A stretch of 64,000 bases of DNA from Acidobacteriota bacterium (GTDB taxonomy: Bacteria; Acidobacteriota; Thermoanaerobaculia; Multivoradales; Multivoraceae). The notes beneath the pieces are model-generated. The model saw only the letters and a list, made by a program, of their open reading frames with translations. It was not told where the DNA came from and did not search any database. Position numbers and translations under genes: made by a program. Below are positions 38,888 to 47,950 of the stretch, in pieces; positions within the stretch are counted from its first letter, which is position 1, and every line of letters starts with the position of its first letter. Location of the stretch: contig JAPPCR010000015.1 in the NCBI GenBank assembly GCA_028875725.1, forward strand, positions 62,001-126,000. The letters are read 5' to 3'.

Positions 38888-41755
38888 CTAGCGCCAGTTC
38901 AGGCGAACGCCAAGGCGGTAAATCCGCGGAGCAATGTTGTCCGCGAGGTTACCGGCGTTCGAGATCCCGACCCGGTCGTTGTACGACAGCCCCGTACCCT
39001 GGTTCGTCAGGTTGAAGATGTCGATACCGAAGGTCAGGTTGACCGGCCCGGACAGCGAGAATTCCTTCTCGAGCCGGAGGTCGACAATCTGGACATCATC
39101 CAGCCGGATGTCGTTGAAGTCCCGAATCAGGTTGATGTTGGTGCCACCGTCGCGCAGCGCGACGTTACGGTAGTAGCCGATCGGCGAGCCCTCCCGCCCC
39201 GTCAGGTTGGCCGAGACGTTGAAGCCCCAACCGCGGTCCGGAGCGACCTGGTACATGCCGTTCAGGTTGTACGACCAGGTCGACTGGAGGTACCGCTGGC
39301 CCTTGCCGGAGCCGCTGGAGGCCGTCATGTAGAGCTGGCCGTCCACATCGCCGCCACCCTGGCCGTTGTTCCGGCTGTTGCGGTCGAAGTAGGAGTTCGG
39401 CACGTTCCACTCGGCCTTGCCGTACTGGAAGAAACCGCGGGCCATCCAACGGTCCGCGAGCCGCTTCGTCAGCGTCAGGCTGTAGCCGAGGTAATCGCGC
39501 GAGCGGACCCCGTTCTCCAGGTGACTGCCGAAGTGAACCTCGACGTCCGGATCGTAGTCAAAGACGTTGGCGCTGTAGCTGCCGGCCCCACGCGGCAGGC
39601 TGCCGGTGATCGTGCCGATCTGCATGAAATCCGTGCCCTGCACCAGGCGGCGGTTGCCCGCCCCGTCGGTGACGTAGCCCGGAGCCCAGGTCAGGTCGTC
39701 AATGCTCCGGGAGGTGACCTGAAGGCCGACCACCAGCTCCGGCAGGAAGGAGTGCTCCACGCCCGCGAGAATCTCGGTGGTCGTCGTATCATTAAAAAAA
39801 AAGTCGACCGTGCTCCAGACCCTCAGGGGATCAGTGGTGTCGACGTTCGTGTAGATGTGCGCGTCCGTCACCGAGTCGCGAAGGGCGAGCGAGTAACCGA
39901 GCGGCGACAGCCGGTTGATGCTGTTCGTCGGCAACTGGTCCGCGAACTGCGAGAAGCTCGCGCGAACGAGCGTGTCGCGGTCCTGCCCAAGCGCGTAGGT
40001 GAAGCCCAGCCGCGGCGCGATGGACTCCCAGGTGAAGCCCGCGCCGCCGCCCGGGTACGACAGGCCCGGAATCAGCTCCGGACGGGTCGGATGCGCCGGA
40101 AGCTCGTACTGTTTGTTCTCACCACCCTGCTCGTCGTAGCGAAGACCGGCGTTGATCGTCATCTTCCCAAGCGAGATCGTGTCCTGGACCCACAGCCCGG
40201 TGTACTCGGCCAGCAACTGGCCAACGTCGTCCCGGGCGTAGTACGTCCACTCCCGATCGAGCCGATGCCAGGTCTGGTTCGGGCCCCAACGGAAGATCGA
40301 GTTGTTCTCGTAGGTGCGGTACCGGCCGCCGAACCGAAGCTCGTGCGTGGCGCTGGCGCCGCTGGTGAAGAAGTACGTGCCGTCGACCTTGAACAGGTCG
40401 TTCGGGGACGCGGCGAAGCCGGACAGGTAGTTGTTCGACCAGATGCCGTCCTCCCGCTGCGGATCCGGAGCGTCCGGATGGAGACCGTTCTCGTCGGCCC
40501 GGTTGCTCCTGGCGAAGAGGCCGAAGCCGAAGTCGCCGTGCATGTAGGTGCCGGTGAAGAACAGGTTCGCCGAAGCGACGTGCTGGTCCTCGAGGCGGTA
40601 CTGCGCCGAGGGGCCGCGCTGGTTCCAGGTAGTTGCCGGCGGCCGGGTGGTGCCGGCGCCGCGCCCGAACTTCAGCTTGTCGCCGTTGTTGTAGGAACCG
40701 ACGATCGAGTTCTCGTCGCTGATCTGGCCGTTCGCCTTGATCACCGTGTTCTCGAGGAGCGTGTCGTCGGCCGTACCGGAAGCGGCGTTCTGGCCGATGT
40801 CGTTCTGACCCCAGCTACCCCAGAACCAGAGACGGTCCTGGATCGCGGCGCCGCCGGCCTCGAAGCCGAAGTCCTCGATCTTGCGGACGCGGGCGCCGGC
40901 CAGCGACGTCTGTCCGTTCGACTTGTGGAGTTCGCCGTCGATGTTCGGCTGGGACGCCTTGAGGGCGCCGCCGAAGTAGCCCGTGGCCGCCGTGTTGTAG
41001 AACCGCGCGGAACCACGGAACTCGTTCGTGCCCCGCTTGGTGACCAGGTTGACCTGGACGCCCGAGCTGTTCTTCGTGACATCGGTGCCGCCGGTCGTGA
41101 AGGACATCTCGGCGAACTGATCGAAGTCGTAGTAGGTCGGCGAAGCGCCCGTGGCGCGCATGTCCGTGATCTCGGAACCGTCCATCTGGAAGTCGTTCTG
41201 CGACGAGGACACGCCGGCCGCACGGAAGTTGGCCTGCTGGCCGGACTCGTTGCCGCCGACGTTGACCCGGTCGACGATGACGCCCGGAGTCTGCGAAAGG
41301 ACCGCCCACGGGTCGCGAGCGGTCGGAATCTTCTCCAGCTCGACCTGGCTGACATTCGTGCCTGCCGAGATCTGCCGTTCATCGAGGAGCGGACTCTCGG
41401 AGGTGACGGTGATCGTCTCCTCGAGCGCCGCGGTGAGAGTCAGCGGCACGTCGGTGTTCTGGCCGAGGCGGATGACGACATCCGGATACTCGATGCCGCC
41501 AAAGCCGTCGAGCTCCGCGATGACCGTGTAGCCGCCGGGATCGAGACCGAGGAACCGGAACCCGCCCGTGGCGTCCGTGAACTGCGTGCGGTCCGCGCCG
41601 ATGCCCGCGACCGTGACGCTCACGCCCGGCAACGGCGCGCCGGACTCGTCAGTGACGGTGCCGTACAGGTTGCCCGTCGCGGACTGGCCGAAGGCCGCCC
41701 CGCTGACGAGCAGACAAAGGATGACGCCGAACGTCGAAACGGTGCGTCTGCTCAT
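38888..41755 (-). CDS. TonB-dependent receptor, OAR-like
   Basis: A 955-residue outer-membrane protein with signal MSRRTVSTFGVILCLLVSG. Residues 27-105 are a carboxypeptidase-regulatory domain (NLYGTVTDESGAPLPGVSV), then a plug (GVIVDRVNVGGNESGQQANFRAAG, in part) and a long beta-barrel ending ...YRLGVRLNWR. OAR-like receptors are common in Acidobacteriota and may take up oligomers or export vesicle cargo; the ligand is unknown. GGAGGGAG lies 13 nt before the ATG; a TTG four codons earlier is better spaced. Codons at 39771-39802 look like sequencing-adapter sequence, so residues there (VDFFFNDTTTTEI) may be wrong. Confidence 0.9.
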   Translation of the reverse strand: MSRRTVSTFGVILCLLVSGAAFGQSATGNLYGTVTDESGAPLPGVSVTVAGIGADRTQFTDATGGFRFLGLDPGGYTVIAELDGFGGIEYPDVVIRLGQNTDVPLTLTAALEETITVTSESPLLDERQISAGTNVSQVELEKIPTARDPWAVLSQTPGVIVDRVNVGGNESGQQANFRAAGVSSSQNDFQMDGSEITDMRATGASPTYYDFDQFAEMSFTTGGTDVTKNSSGVQVNLVTKRGTNEFRGSARFYNTAATGYFGGALKASQPNIDGELHKSNGQTSLAGARVRKIEDFGFEAGGAAIQDRLWFWGSWGQNDIGQNAASGTADDTLLENTVIKANGQISDENSIVGSYNNGDKLKFGRGAGTTRPPATTWNQRGPSAQYRLEDQHVASANLFFTGTYMHGDFGFGLFARSNRADENGLHPDAPDPQREDGIWSNNYLSGFAASPNDLFKVDGTYFFTSGASATHELRFGGRYRTYENNSIFRWGPNQTWHRLDREWTYYARDDVGQLLAEYTGLWVQDTISLGKMTINAGLRYDEQGGENKQYELPAHPTRPELIPGLSYPGGGAGFTWESIAPRLGFTYALGQDRDTLVRASFSQFADQLPTNSINRLSPLGYSLALRDSVTDAHIYTNVDTTDPLRVWSTVDFFFNDTTTTEILAGVEHSFLPELVVGLQVTSRSIDDLTWAPGYVTDGAGNRRLVQGTDFMQIGTITGSLPRGAGSYSANVFDYDPDVEVHFGSHLENGVRSRDYLGYSLTLTKRLADRWMARGFFQYGKAEWNVPNSYFDRNSRNNGQGGGDVDGQLYMTASSGSGKGQRYLQSTWSYNLNGMYQVAPDRGWGFNVSANLTGREGSPIGYYRNVALRDGGTNINLIRDFNDIRLDDVQIVDLRLEKEFSLSGPVNLTFGIDIFNLTNQGTGLSYNDRVGISNAGNLADNIAPRIYRLGVRLNWR
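39771..39802 (-). other. Illumina P5 flow-cell-oligo-like sequence inside the receptor gene
   Basis: On the minus strand this reads nine T, then AATGATACGACGACCACC, then GAGAT. That is the surface-grafted P5 oligo (poly-T, AATGATACGGCGACCACC, GAGAT) with one mismatch over 32 nt. A T9 run (three TTT codons) is far out of place in this GC-rich gene. The frame stays open. Most likely a mispriming or chimeric-read artefact over a chance similarity. Confidence 0.75.
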
Positions 41756-42279
41756 AACGTTCAATACTCCCTCCAAGGTGAGTTGTACGGAGAGGTTGGG
41801 CGCCCTAGTTGGACGCTGTACTGGCCTCCGCAGTTTGGAACGAGCCGAATCGGCTCACCAATCGTGACAAGCCTACCGCAAGGCACGTGCCAGAACGGCC
41901 GGAGGCCGGGCACCCGCCGCGGTACGCGAAAACCCGCATCCCTGAACGGCTAAGAGGCAGGCGGAAGCCAAGCAACGCCAAATTGGCGCTACCACCGTCG
42001 CATGCGCATCCAGAAAAACGGTTCACGTCCATTCTCTTGAACAACCCGCCAGGTCCTGCTGACTCCCTGCCTACGTGCGCGTCGGCCCTTGGGCCGCCAT
42101 CTGACCGCTGTCCGCCGGTACCGTCCAACGAGGAACCGGGCTGAGGCGCGCTAGATTCGACATCGCACTTGACGGTGAACCAGCATCCACCGCCGAAGCG
42201 GCGTGACGCGCGCCTGACCCGGACTAAACCTGTCGAGTGCGGGAATCGTATAGCAGACGAAGGTCGTTGTCCATATGCG
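41756..42279. other. 524-bp divergent intergenic region
   Basis: Upstream region for the TonB receptor (left) and the transglutaminase-TPR lipoprotein (right). It contains the palindrome CGCCAA-A-TTGGCG at 41976-41988, a possible operator about 220 nt from the receptor start, and TATAGC (42249-42254) as a possible -10 for the rightward gene. Local composition is less GC-rich than the genes. No gene or RNA was recognised. Confidence 0.5.
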
Positions 42280-43428
42280 ATGAACTCCGCTACCGCAAGA
42301 GCCACTCCGACCCCGCCGCGCCCGCTCTCCTCCATGGCGTTCGTCCTCGGCGCGTCGGTCGCCGCCTGCACGGCGTACGTGCCCTTCGACGGCTCCCAGC
42401 CGCTGGAAGCCGAGTTCGAACGACGCCTCGGCGGCGGCTGGCAGGAACAGGTCGTGGTGCCGTTCGCCGTCACCGACGAGCTGCGTGCCGTCATCGACGA
42501 ACGTGTGAGTCCCGCCGGCAGCGAGACCCGCCGCCGCGACGAGGTCCTGGACTTCATCTTCGGCTGGCTCGACCTGCAGTACGAGCTGAGACCCACCCGC
42601 ACCGCCGCGGAGACGTTCAGCACCGCCCGCGGCAACTGCCTCTCCTTCGTCAACCTGTTCGTGGCGGCGGGACGGGAGCGGCGCCTCAACCCGTTCTTCG
42701 TCGAGGTCGAGGACTACCAGCGGTGGAACTACCACAACGGCGTCGTCGTCAGCCGCGGCCACATCGTCGCCGGCATGTACGTCGACGGCAACATGGCCAC
42801 CTACGACTTCCTGCCCTACAGGCCGAAGTCCTACCGAAGCTTCCAGCCGATCACGGACCTCGCGGCCGCCGGCCACTACTACAACAACCTCGGTGCCGAG
42901 GCGCTCATGGTGGACGACCTCCGGACCGCCGAGCGCTGGCTCGACATCGCCGTGCGGCTGGCGCCCGACTTCGACAAGGCGATCAACAACCACGGCCTGG
43001 TTCTGCTGCGGACCGGCCGTGTCGACGATGCGATCGAGGTCTACGAACAGAGCCTCGAGCTCCATCCCGAGAACGTGCCCCTGCTGACGAACCTGGTCCG
43101 CGCCTATCAGATCGAGGGCCGCCACGACCGCGCCGCGGAACTGCTCGACACGCTGGAAGCGATGAACCGGGCGAGCCCCTTCTTCTACGTCTACCGCGGA
43201 GACGCCGCGCTCGCGGCCGGAGACGCGGCCGCCGCGCTCGACTACATGCGACGCGCGCTGGCGGCCGACCCGGAGCTGCCCGAGGTCCACGTCGGCCTGG
43301 TGCGCGTTTACCTGGCGACCGGTCAGATGCGCGAGGCGAAGCACCACGTCGAACGCGCGCTTCGCCTGGACGCGACGCACGACGAAGCGCGGAAGTACGC
43401 CGCGATGATCGAGCGGGGACCGCAATAG
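42280..43428 (+). CDS. Transglutaminase-like/TPR lipoprotein
   Basis: A 382-residue protein with a likely lipoprotein signal (PLSSMAFVLGASVAACTAY, Cys near residue 30). The segment ETFSTARGNCLSFVNLFVAAGR near residue 110 (in part) matches the Cys helix of transglutaminase-like proteins; a His and Asp partner cannot be fixed with certainty (a GHYYNN and NGNMATYDF follow). TPR repeats fill residues about 205-375. The ATG at 42280 is chosen because upstream in-frame codons carry no signal-like features. It heads a rightward group with two VWFA genes. Confidence 0.78.
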   Translation: MNSATARATPTPPRPLSSMAFVLGASVAACTAYVPFDGSQPLEAEFERRLGGGWQEQVVVPFAVTDELRAVIDERVSPAGSETRRRDEVLDFIFGWLDLQYELRPTRTAAETFSTARGNCLSFVNLFVAAGRERRLNPFFVEVEDYQRWNYHNGVVVSRGHIVAGMYVDGNMATYDFLPYRPKSYRSFQPITDLAAAGHYYNNLGAEALMVDDLRTAERWLDIAVRLAPDFDKAINNHGLVLLRTGRVDDAIEVYEQSLELHPENVPLLTNLVRAYQIEGRHDRAAELLDTLEAMNRASPFFYVYRGDAALAAGDAAAALDYMRRALAADPELPEVHVGLVRVYLATGQMREAKHHVERALRLDATHDEARKYAAMIERGPQ

Positions 43429-43472
43429 GCGCCGGCCAGGAACCGGAAGGGGTGCTAGCCTTGATTTCGCTC

Positions 43473-45698
43473 ATGCCAGACACCGTCAAGCCTGAGATCA
43501 CAAGGCGGGTGTCCTTGCACGACCGGCTGGCCTCCGCCGCAACGCTCGCGGCGCTGGCAGTCACATCGTCCGCCGCGGTTGCCCAGGAGCCCGACCCCGG
43601 CGACCTCCGCCAGTTCGAGGGACGCGAGTTCGTCTTCGAAGTCCAGGTGCCGGTCAACGTCGTCGCGCGCGACGGCGAAGCCGTCCGGGGGCTCACCCAG
43701 GACGACTTCCAGGTCCTCGACGAGGGCGAGCCCCAGCAGATCACGGGCTTCCGGGTCATCGATCTCGACCTGATCGAGCCCGACGACCGGCGGGTAGTCG
43801 AAACGGACTACGGCATCCCGCCCGCGGCACGGCGGCACTTCCTCTTCCTGTTCGACCTCTCCTACTCCGCGCCGACCTCGATCGCGAAGGCCCAGCAGGC
43901 GGCCCACACCTTCGTGCTGGAGCAAATGCATCCGACGGATCTGGCGGCCGTCGGCATCCACTCCGTCGAATCCGGGCCGCAACTACTGATCACGTTCACA
44001 CCTGACCGCGCCCAGCTCGCGCGGGCGATCACGACCCTCGGGAATCCGAGACTGCTCCGGTTGACGACCGAGGATCCGCTGGGCTTCCTGATCGACGCGC
44101 CGGGGACGACGTCGGAATTGACCTCGGCCCTCGACGTCGGCGGCGTGAACGCGGGGATCACCGAAATGGAGCGGAGCATGAGCAGCTATCTCCAGGTGAT
44201 CGGCAGGGAGATGGCCAAGTCGGAGCGGAACTACGCGCGAGGGCAGGTCTCGCGCTGGGCCGACACCCTTCACCAGATGGCGCGCATCCTGTCCACCGTG
44301 GAAGGCCGCAAACACCTGGTTCTCTTCTCCGAGGGCTTCGACGGCAGGCTCCTGTTCGGCCGCCAGCCCGACTTCACGGACGAGGAGTTCCGGCGCGAGA
44401 CCGACCTGATCGAGCGCGGGCAGATCGCCCAGGTCGACACCGACCAGCGCTGGGGCAACACCCAGCTCCAGACCCAGGTCCACCAGATGCTGAGCGAGTT
44501 CAACCGGGCCAACACGGTGATCCACACGGTCGACATCTCCGGACTTCGGGCCGATTCGATCGAGGAGAACCGGATCCGTTCGGTCGGCCGCGACGCGCTG
44601 TTCTACCTGGCGAACCAGACCGGCGGCCAGGCGCACGAAGACGCGAACGACTTCGGCGCCGAGCTGCGGGAAGTGCTCGAGTCCTCGACCGTCACCTATC
44701 TGCTCTCCTTCCAGCCCTCCGACCCGGGCGACGCCGGCGATCACCACCGTCTGCGGGTACGGGCGCGGGTGCCCAAGGGCGCCCAGCTTTCCCACCGCAT
44801 GGGCTACTACACGCCCAGGCCCTACGGCGACCTCCACCCCATGGAAAAGCGTCTGCTCGCCTCCGACCTGATCGCGGCGGCGGCCGAGCGGGATGACCTG
44901 ACGATGCACGTACTGGCCGCGCCCTTCCGGGCCGGCCCGGACCAGGCCTACATACCGGTCATCGTCGAGATTGACGGCGGCAGCCTGCTCGAGGACCACG
45001 GGTCGCCCCGGCTGCCGGTCGAGATCTACGCCTACATCACCGACGACAAGTCGGAAATGCGGGACTTCTTCAGCCGCGTCGTGACCCTTGACCTGACCGG
45101 CCGCCAGGACACCTTCGTGAACACCGGGCTCAAGTACTACGGCAGCCTCGATCTGCCGCCGGGCGAGTACCTGCTCCGGGTCCTCGCCCGCAACGCATTG
45201 ACCGGCGCCACCGGGGTCGAGACGGTGGCCCTGCACGTCCCGACCTTCGAGAGCGGCGAACCGACCCTCCTGCCCCCCTTCTTCCACGAAGAGCCTGGCG
45301 CCTGGTTCCTGGTCCGGGAACAGCCCGCGGACCAGTACGCCAAGACGACGGTCTACCCGTTCACGGTCAACGGCCAGCCTTACGTGCCGTCGGCCGTACC
45401 GCTCCTCGCCGGCGGCGTGGCCAGCGAAGCCGAGATCTGCCTCGTGGGCTACAACCTCGGCGAAGGCGATCTGTCGCTCCAGGGCACCGTCCTCGACGCG
45501 GACGGCGAGCGGATGGCCGGCGGCGCGCTCAGCCTGCGCGAGCGGACCGTGACGGGAATCCCCGGCCTCGACAAGCTGGTCGCCGCCTTCGATCCGGTCG
45601 ACCTGCCGGCGGGCGACTACACTCTGAGGGTTACGGTGACCGATCCGGCGACCCAGGCTCGACCGTTCAACTCGATTCCGCTTAGAGTCCTGAACTGA
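43473..45698 (+). CDS. VWFA-related Acidobacterial domain protein
   Basis: A 741-residue exported protein; signal ends near ...TSSAAVAQEP. It contains the VWFA-related domain of Acidobacteriota: FEVQVPVNVVARDGEAVRGL, DDFQVLDEGEPQQITGF, and a VWA core with HFLFLFDLSYSAPTSIAKAQ (MIDAS-like DxSxS as DLSYS) and HLVLFSEGFDGR. C-terminal beta-sandwich regions follow. A TAGCCT hexamer (43456-43461) sits 11 nt before the ATG; a TTG at 43461 with GGAAGGGG upstream is an alternative start. The family is surface or periplasmic and of unknown role. Confidence 0.85.
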   Translation: MPDTVKPEITRRVSLHDRLASAATLAALAVTSSAAVAQEPDPGDLRQFEGREFVFEVQVPVNVVARDGEAVRGLTQDDFQVLDEGEPQQITGFRVIDLDLIEPDDRRVVETDYGIPPAARRHFLFLFDLSYSAPTSIAKAQQAAHTFVLEQMHPTDLAAVGIHSVESGPQLLITFTPDRAQLARAITTLGNPRLLRLTTEDPLGFLIDAPGTTSELTSALDVGGVNAGITEMERSMSSYLQVIGREMAKSERNYARGQVSRWADTLHQMARILSTVEGRKHLVLFSEGFDGRLLFGRQPDFTDEEFRRETDLIERGQIAQVDTDQRWGNTQLQTQVHQMLSEFNRANTVIHTVDISGLRADSIEENRIRSVGRDALFYLANQTGGQAHEDANDFGAELREVLESSTVTYLLSFQPSDPGDAGDHHRLRVRARVPKGAQLSHRMGYYTPRPYGDLHPMEKRLLASDLIAAAAERDDLTMHVLAAPFRAGPDQAYIPVIVEIDGGSLLEDHGSPRLPVEIYAYITDDKSEMRDFFSRVVTLDLTGRQDTFVNTGLKYYGSLDLPPGEYLLRVLARNALTGATGVETVALHVPTFESGEPTLLPPFFHEEPGAWFLVREQPADQYAKTTVYPFTVNGQPYVPSAVPLLAGGVASEAEICLVGYNLGEGDLSLQGTVLDADGERMAGGALSLRERTVTGIPGLDKLVAAFDPVDLPAGDYTLRVTVTDPATQARPFNSIPLRVLN

Positions 45699-45767
45699 GC
45701 GGCAGCCCCTGAGGCCCCTCCGCCGCTCCGGAACCCGATCACTCCATCAGGATCAAGGAGTCCGAGC

Positions 45768-47945
45768 ATGAACGACCACAGTCGTATCGTCTCACCGCTC
45801 ACGCGCATCCGACGCGTCAGGACCGCCGCCGCGGCGACCTGCGCCGCCGCCCTGCTGCTGGCCGCCGCCGACGCCGACGCCCAACGCAACCGCCGGCGCC
45901 AGGCGGACGCCCAGTTCAGCGACGCAACCACCGTCACGGTGGTCGAGGTCCCGGTCCAGGTGATCAGCAGCGGCGCTCCGGTGCGCGACCTCACGGTCAA
46001 CGACTTCGAACTCCTGGACGGCCGCAGGCAGGTCGAGATCACGGGCTTCGACTTCGTCGACCTGTCGCTGGTCGAGGGCAAGCCGACCCAGCAACAGATC
46101 CCCGTCGCCGCCAGACGGCACTTCCTGCTGTTCTTCGACCTGTTCTTCACGGCCCCCGACTCGGTCGGCCGTGCCCAGCAGGCGGCGGCAGACCTCGTCT
46201 TGACGTCGCTGCATCCGACCGACCTGGTCGCCGTCGCGGTATTCGACACCCGGCCCCGGCTCGTTCTCGGTTTCACCTCGGACCGCAGCCAGCTCCGGCA
46301 GGCGATCCGGTCGCTGGGGCAGGTCCAGGTCAGCGAAACGGTCGTGCGCGACCCGCTCGGTCTCGTCATTTCGGACATCGGCGCCGCTCTGGCGGCGGGC
46401 GACGAAGTAGCGGGCGGAGCGCAAACCGCTGGCGGCATCGCCGCCGGCGCGATGCTCGCCGAGACGCAGCGTGAACTCCAGAACCTCCAGGAGCAGGCCG
46501 AGCGCGGCAACGAAGCCAGCAGGATAGCCGCCATGACCCAGGGGATGAGCGCGCTTTCTGACTGGATGGCTTCGGTCGAGGGCCGCAAGCACGTCGTGTT
46601 CCTGTCCGAAGGGATGCCGACGAGGGTGCTGTACGGCAACCAGGGTCTGACCGACGAAGATCGGGCGGCCCTGCTGGCCGACAGCGAATCCGTGATCCAG
46701 GGCCGGACCCAGGAGGTGGATCAGCAGAGCACGTTCGGCGACTCCTCCGCCCAAAGCGCGATGGAACGCATGCTCAGACAATTCCGTGAAGCGAACTGCA
46801 CGATCCAGGCGGTCGACGTCAGCGGTCAGATCGCGGGAGAGGCACAGAGCAAACGCGGCTCCCTGCTCCAGATGGCGAAGGACACGGGCGGCGAGATGTT
46901 CTCGAACTTCACGAACCTCGGGGACGCGATGGACGAGATGCTGGAGCGCAACAGCGTCACCTACCTCCTGGCCTTCCAGCCCGGCAATCTCAAGCCGGAC
47001 GGCAAGTTCCGCCGTCTCCGGGTACGGCTCAAGGACGCTCCCCGGGGCACGCAGGTCGTCCATCGTCCTGGCTACTACCCACCCAAGACGTACGAGCAGA
47101 CGAGCCCGTTCGAGCGCGCACTCGGCTCGGCCCAGGCCGTCATGGGAGGCGTCGAGACCGGCGACATCGACGCCTCGGTCCTGGCCACCGGCTTCCCCGC
47201 AGACAGCGGCAAGCCCTACGCCCCGATCCTCATCACCGCCCGCGGCGAGGACCTCCTCGCTGGCGTGAACGGCGACGTCCTTCCGGTCGAGATCTACGCA
47301 TACGCGCTGGACGAGAACGGCGTCGTGCGCGACTTCTTCTCCACCCGCATGGGTCTCGATCTTGCGCAAGCCGGCGCCGCCATCCGCCAGAGCGGCATCA
47401 AGTACTGGGGGCACTTCGATCTCGATCCGGGCACCTACTCGGCGCGCGTCCTGCTCCGCAACGACGTCACCGGGCGACGGGCGCTGGCGACGGCCGTGCT
47501 GGACGTTCCCGGCGACGGTCCCGTACTGCAGCCGCCCCTGTTCCCGGAACCGCCGACGAAGTGGCTGCTGCTGCGCGAGGACGCGTCCGAACAGCGGCAG
47601 GACGTCGCTTTCCCCTTCCTGCTGGAGGGCGCACCGTTCATCCCGGCCGCCCGGCCCGAGGTCGCCAGCGGCGGCGAGGCGCAGATCAGCCTTGTCGGCA
47701 TGAACCTGGCGGCGGGCGCCGTCTCGGTGCGTGCCCAGATCTTCGGTGCGAACGGAGAAGCAATCGCCGGCGGCGGCGAGGTCGTCCTGGAAGCGAACCA
47801 GGCCAGCGGCGGCGCCCTCTCCCGGCTGAACGGGAAGTTCGTCGCCGGCAAGAAGCTCGACCCGGGCGACTACACGCTGACTGTCACCGTCACCGACTCG
47901 GCGAACGGACAGCACGCGTCGTCGACGCCGATCCGGGTGCTGTAG
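45768..47945 (+). CDS. VWFA-related Acidobacterial domain protein
   Basis: A 725-residue paralogue of the preceding gene, with signal (...TCAAALLLAAADADAQ). Clear parts: VVEVPVQVISSGAPVRDLTVNDFELLDG (in part), HFLLFFDLFFTAPDSVGRAQ, where the MIDAS Ser positions are less well kept (DLFFT), KHVVFLSEGMPTR near residue 275, and VTYLLAFQPGNLKPDGKF. AAGGAG lies 8 nt before the ATG. 69 bp separate it from the previous gene, so the two may be co-transcribed. The C-terminal half resembles the preceding protein in build. Confidence 0.85.
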   Translation: MNDHSRIVSPLTRIRRVRTAAAATCAAALLLAAADADAQRNRRRQADAQFSDATTVTVVEVPVQVISSGAPVRDLTVNDFELLDGRRQVEITGFDFVDLSLVEGKPTQQQIPVAARRHFLLFFDLFFTAPDSVGRAQQAAADLVLTSLHPTDLVAVAVFDTRPRLVLGFTSDRSQLRQAIRSLGQVQVSETVVRDPLGLVISDIGAALAAGDEVAGGAQTAGGIAAGAMLAETQRELQNLQEQAERGNEASRIAAMTQGMSALSDWMASVEGRKHVVFLSEGMPTRVLYGNQGLTDEDRAALLADSESVIQGRTQEVDQQSTFGDSSAQSAMERMLRQFREANCTIQAVDVSGQIAGEAQSKRGSLLQMAKDTGGEMFSNFTNLGDAMDEMLERNSVTYLLAFQPGNLKPDGKFRRLRVRLKDAPRGTQVVHRPGYYPPKTYEQTSPFERALGSAQAVMGGVETGDIDASVLATGFPADSGKPYAPILITARGEDLLAGVNGDVLPVEIYAYALDENGVVRDFFSTRMGLDLAQAGAAIRQSGIKYWGHFDLDPGTYSARVLLRNDVTGRRALATAVLDVPGDGPVLQPPLFPEPPTKWLLLREDASEQRQDVAFPFLLEGAPFIPAARPEVASGGEAQISLVGMNLAAGAVSVRAQIFGANGEAIAGGGEVVLEANQASGGALSRLNGKFVAGKKLDPGDYTLTVTVTDSANGQHASSTPIRVL

Positions 47946-47950
47946 GCCGG

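Noticed and set aside
41756..42279. Possible RNA gene in the 524-bp gap
   Set aside because: No cloverleaf, no long stems and no T-run were found; only a 13-bp palindrome.
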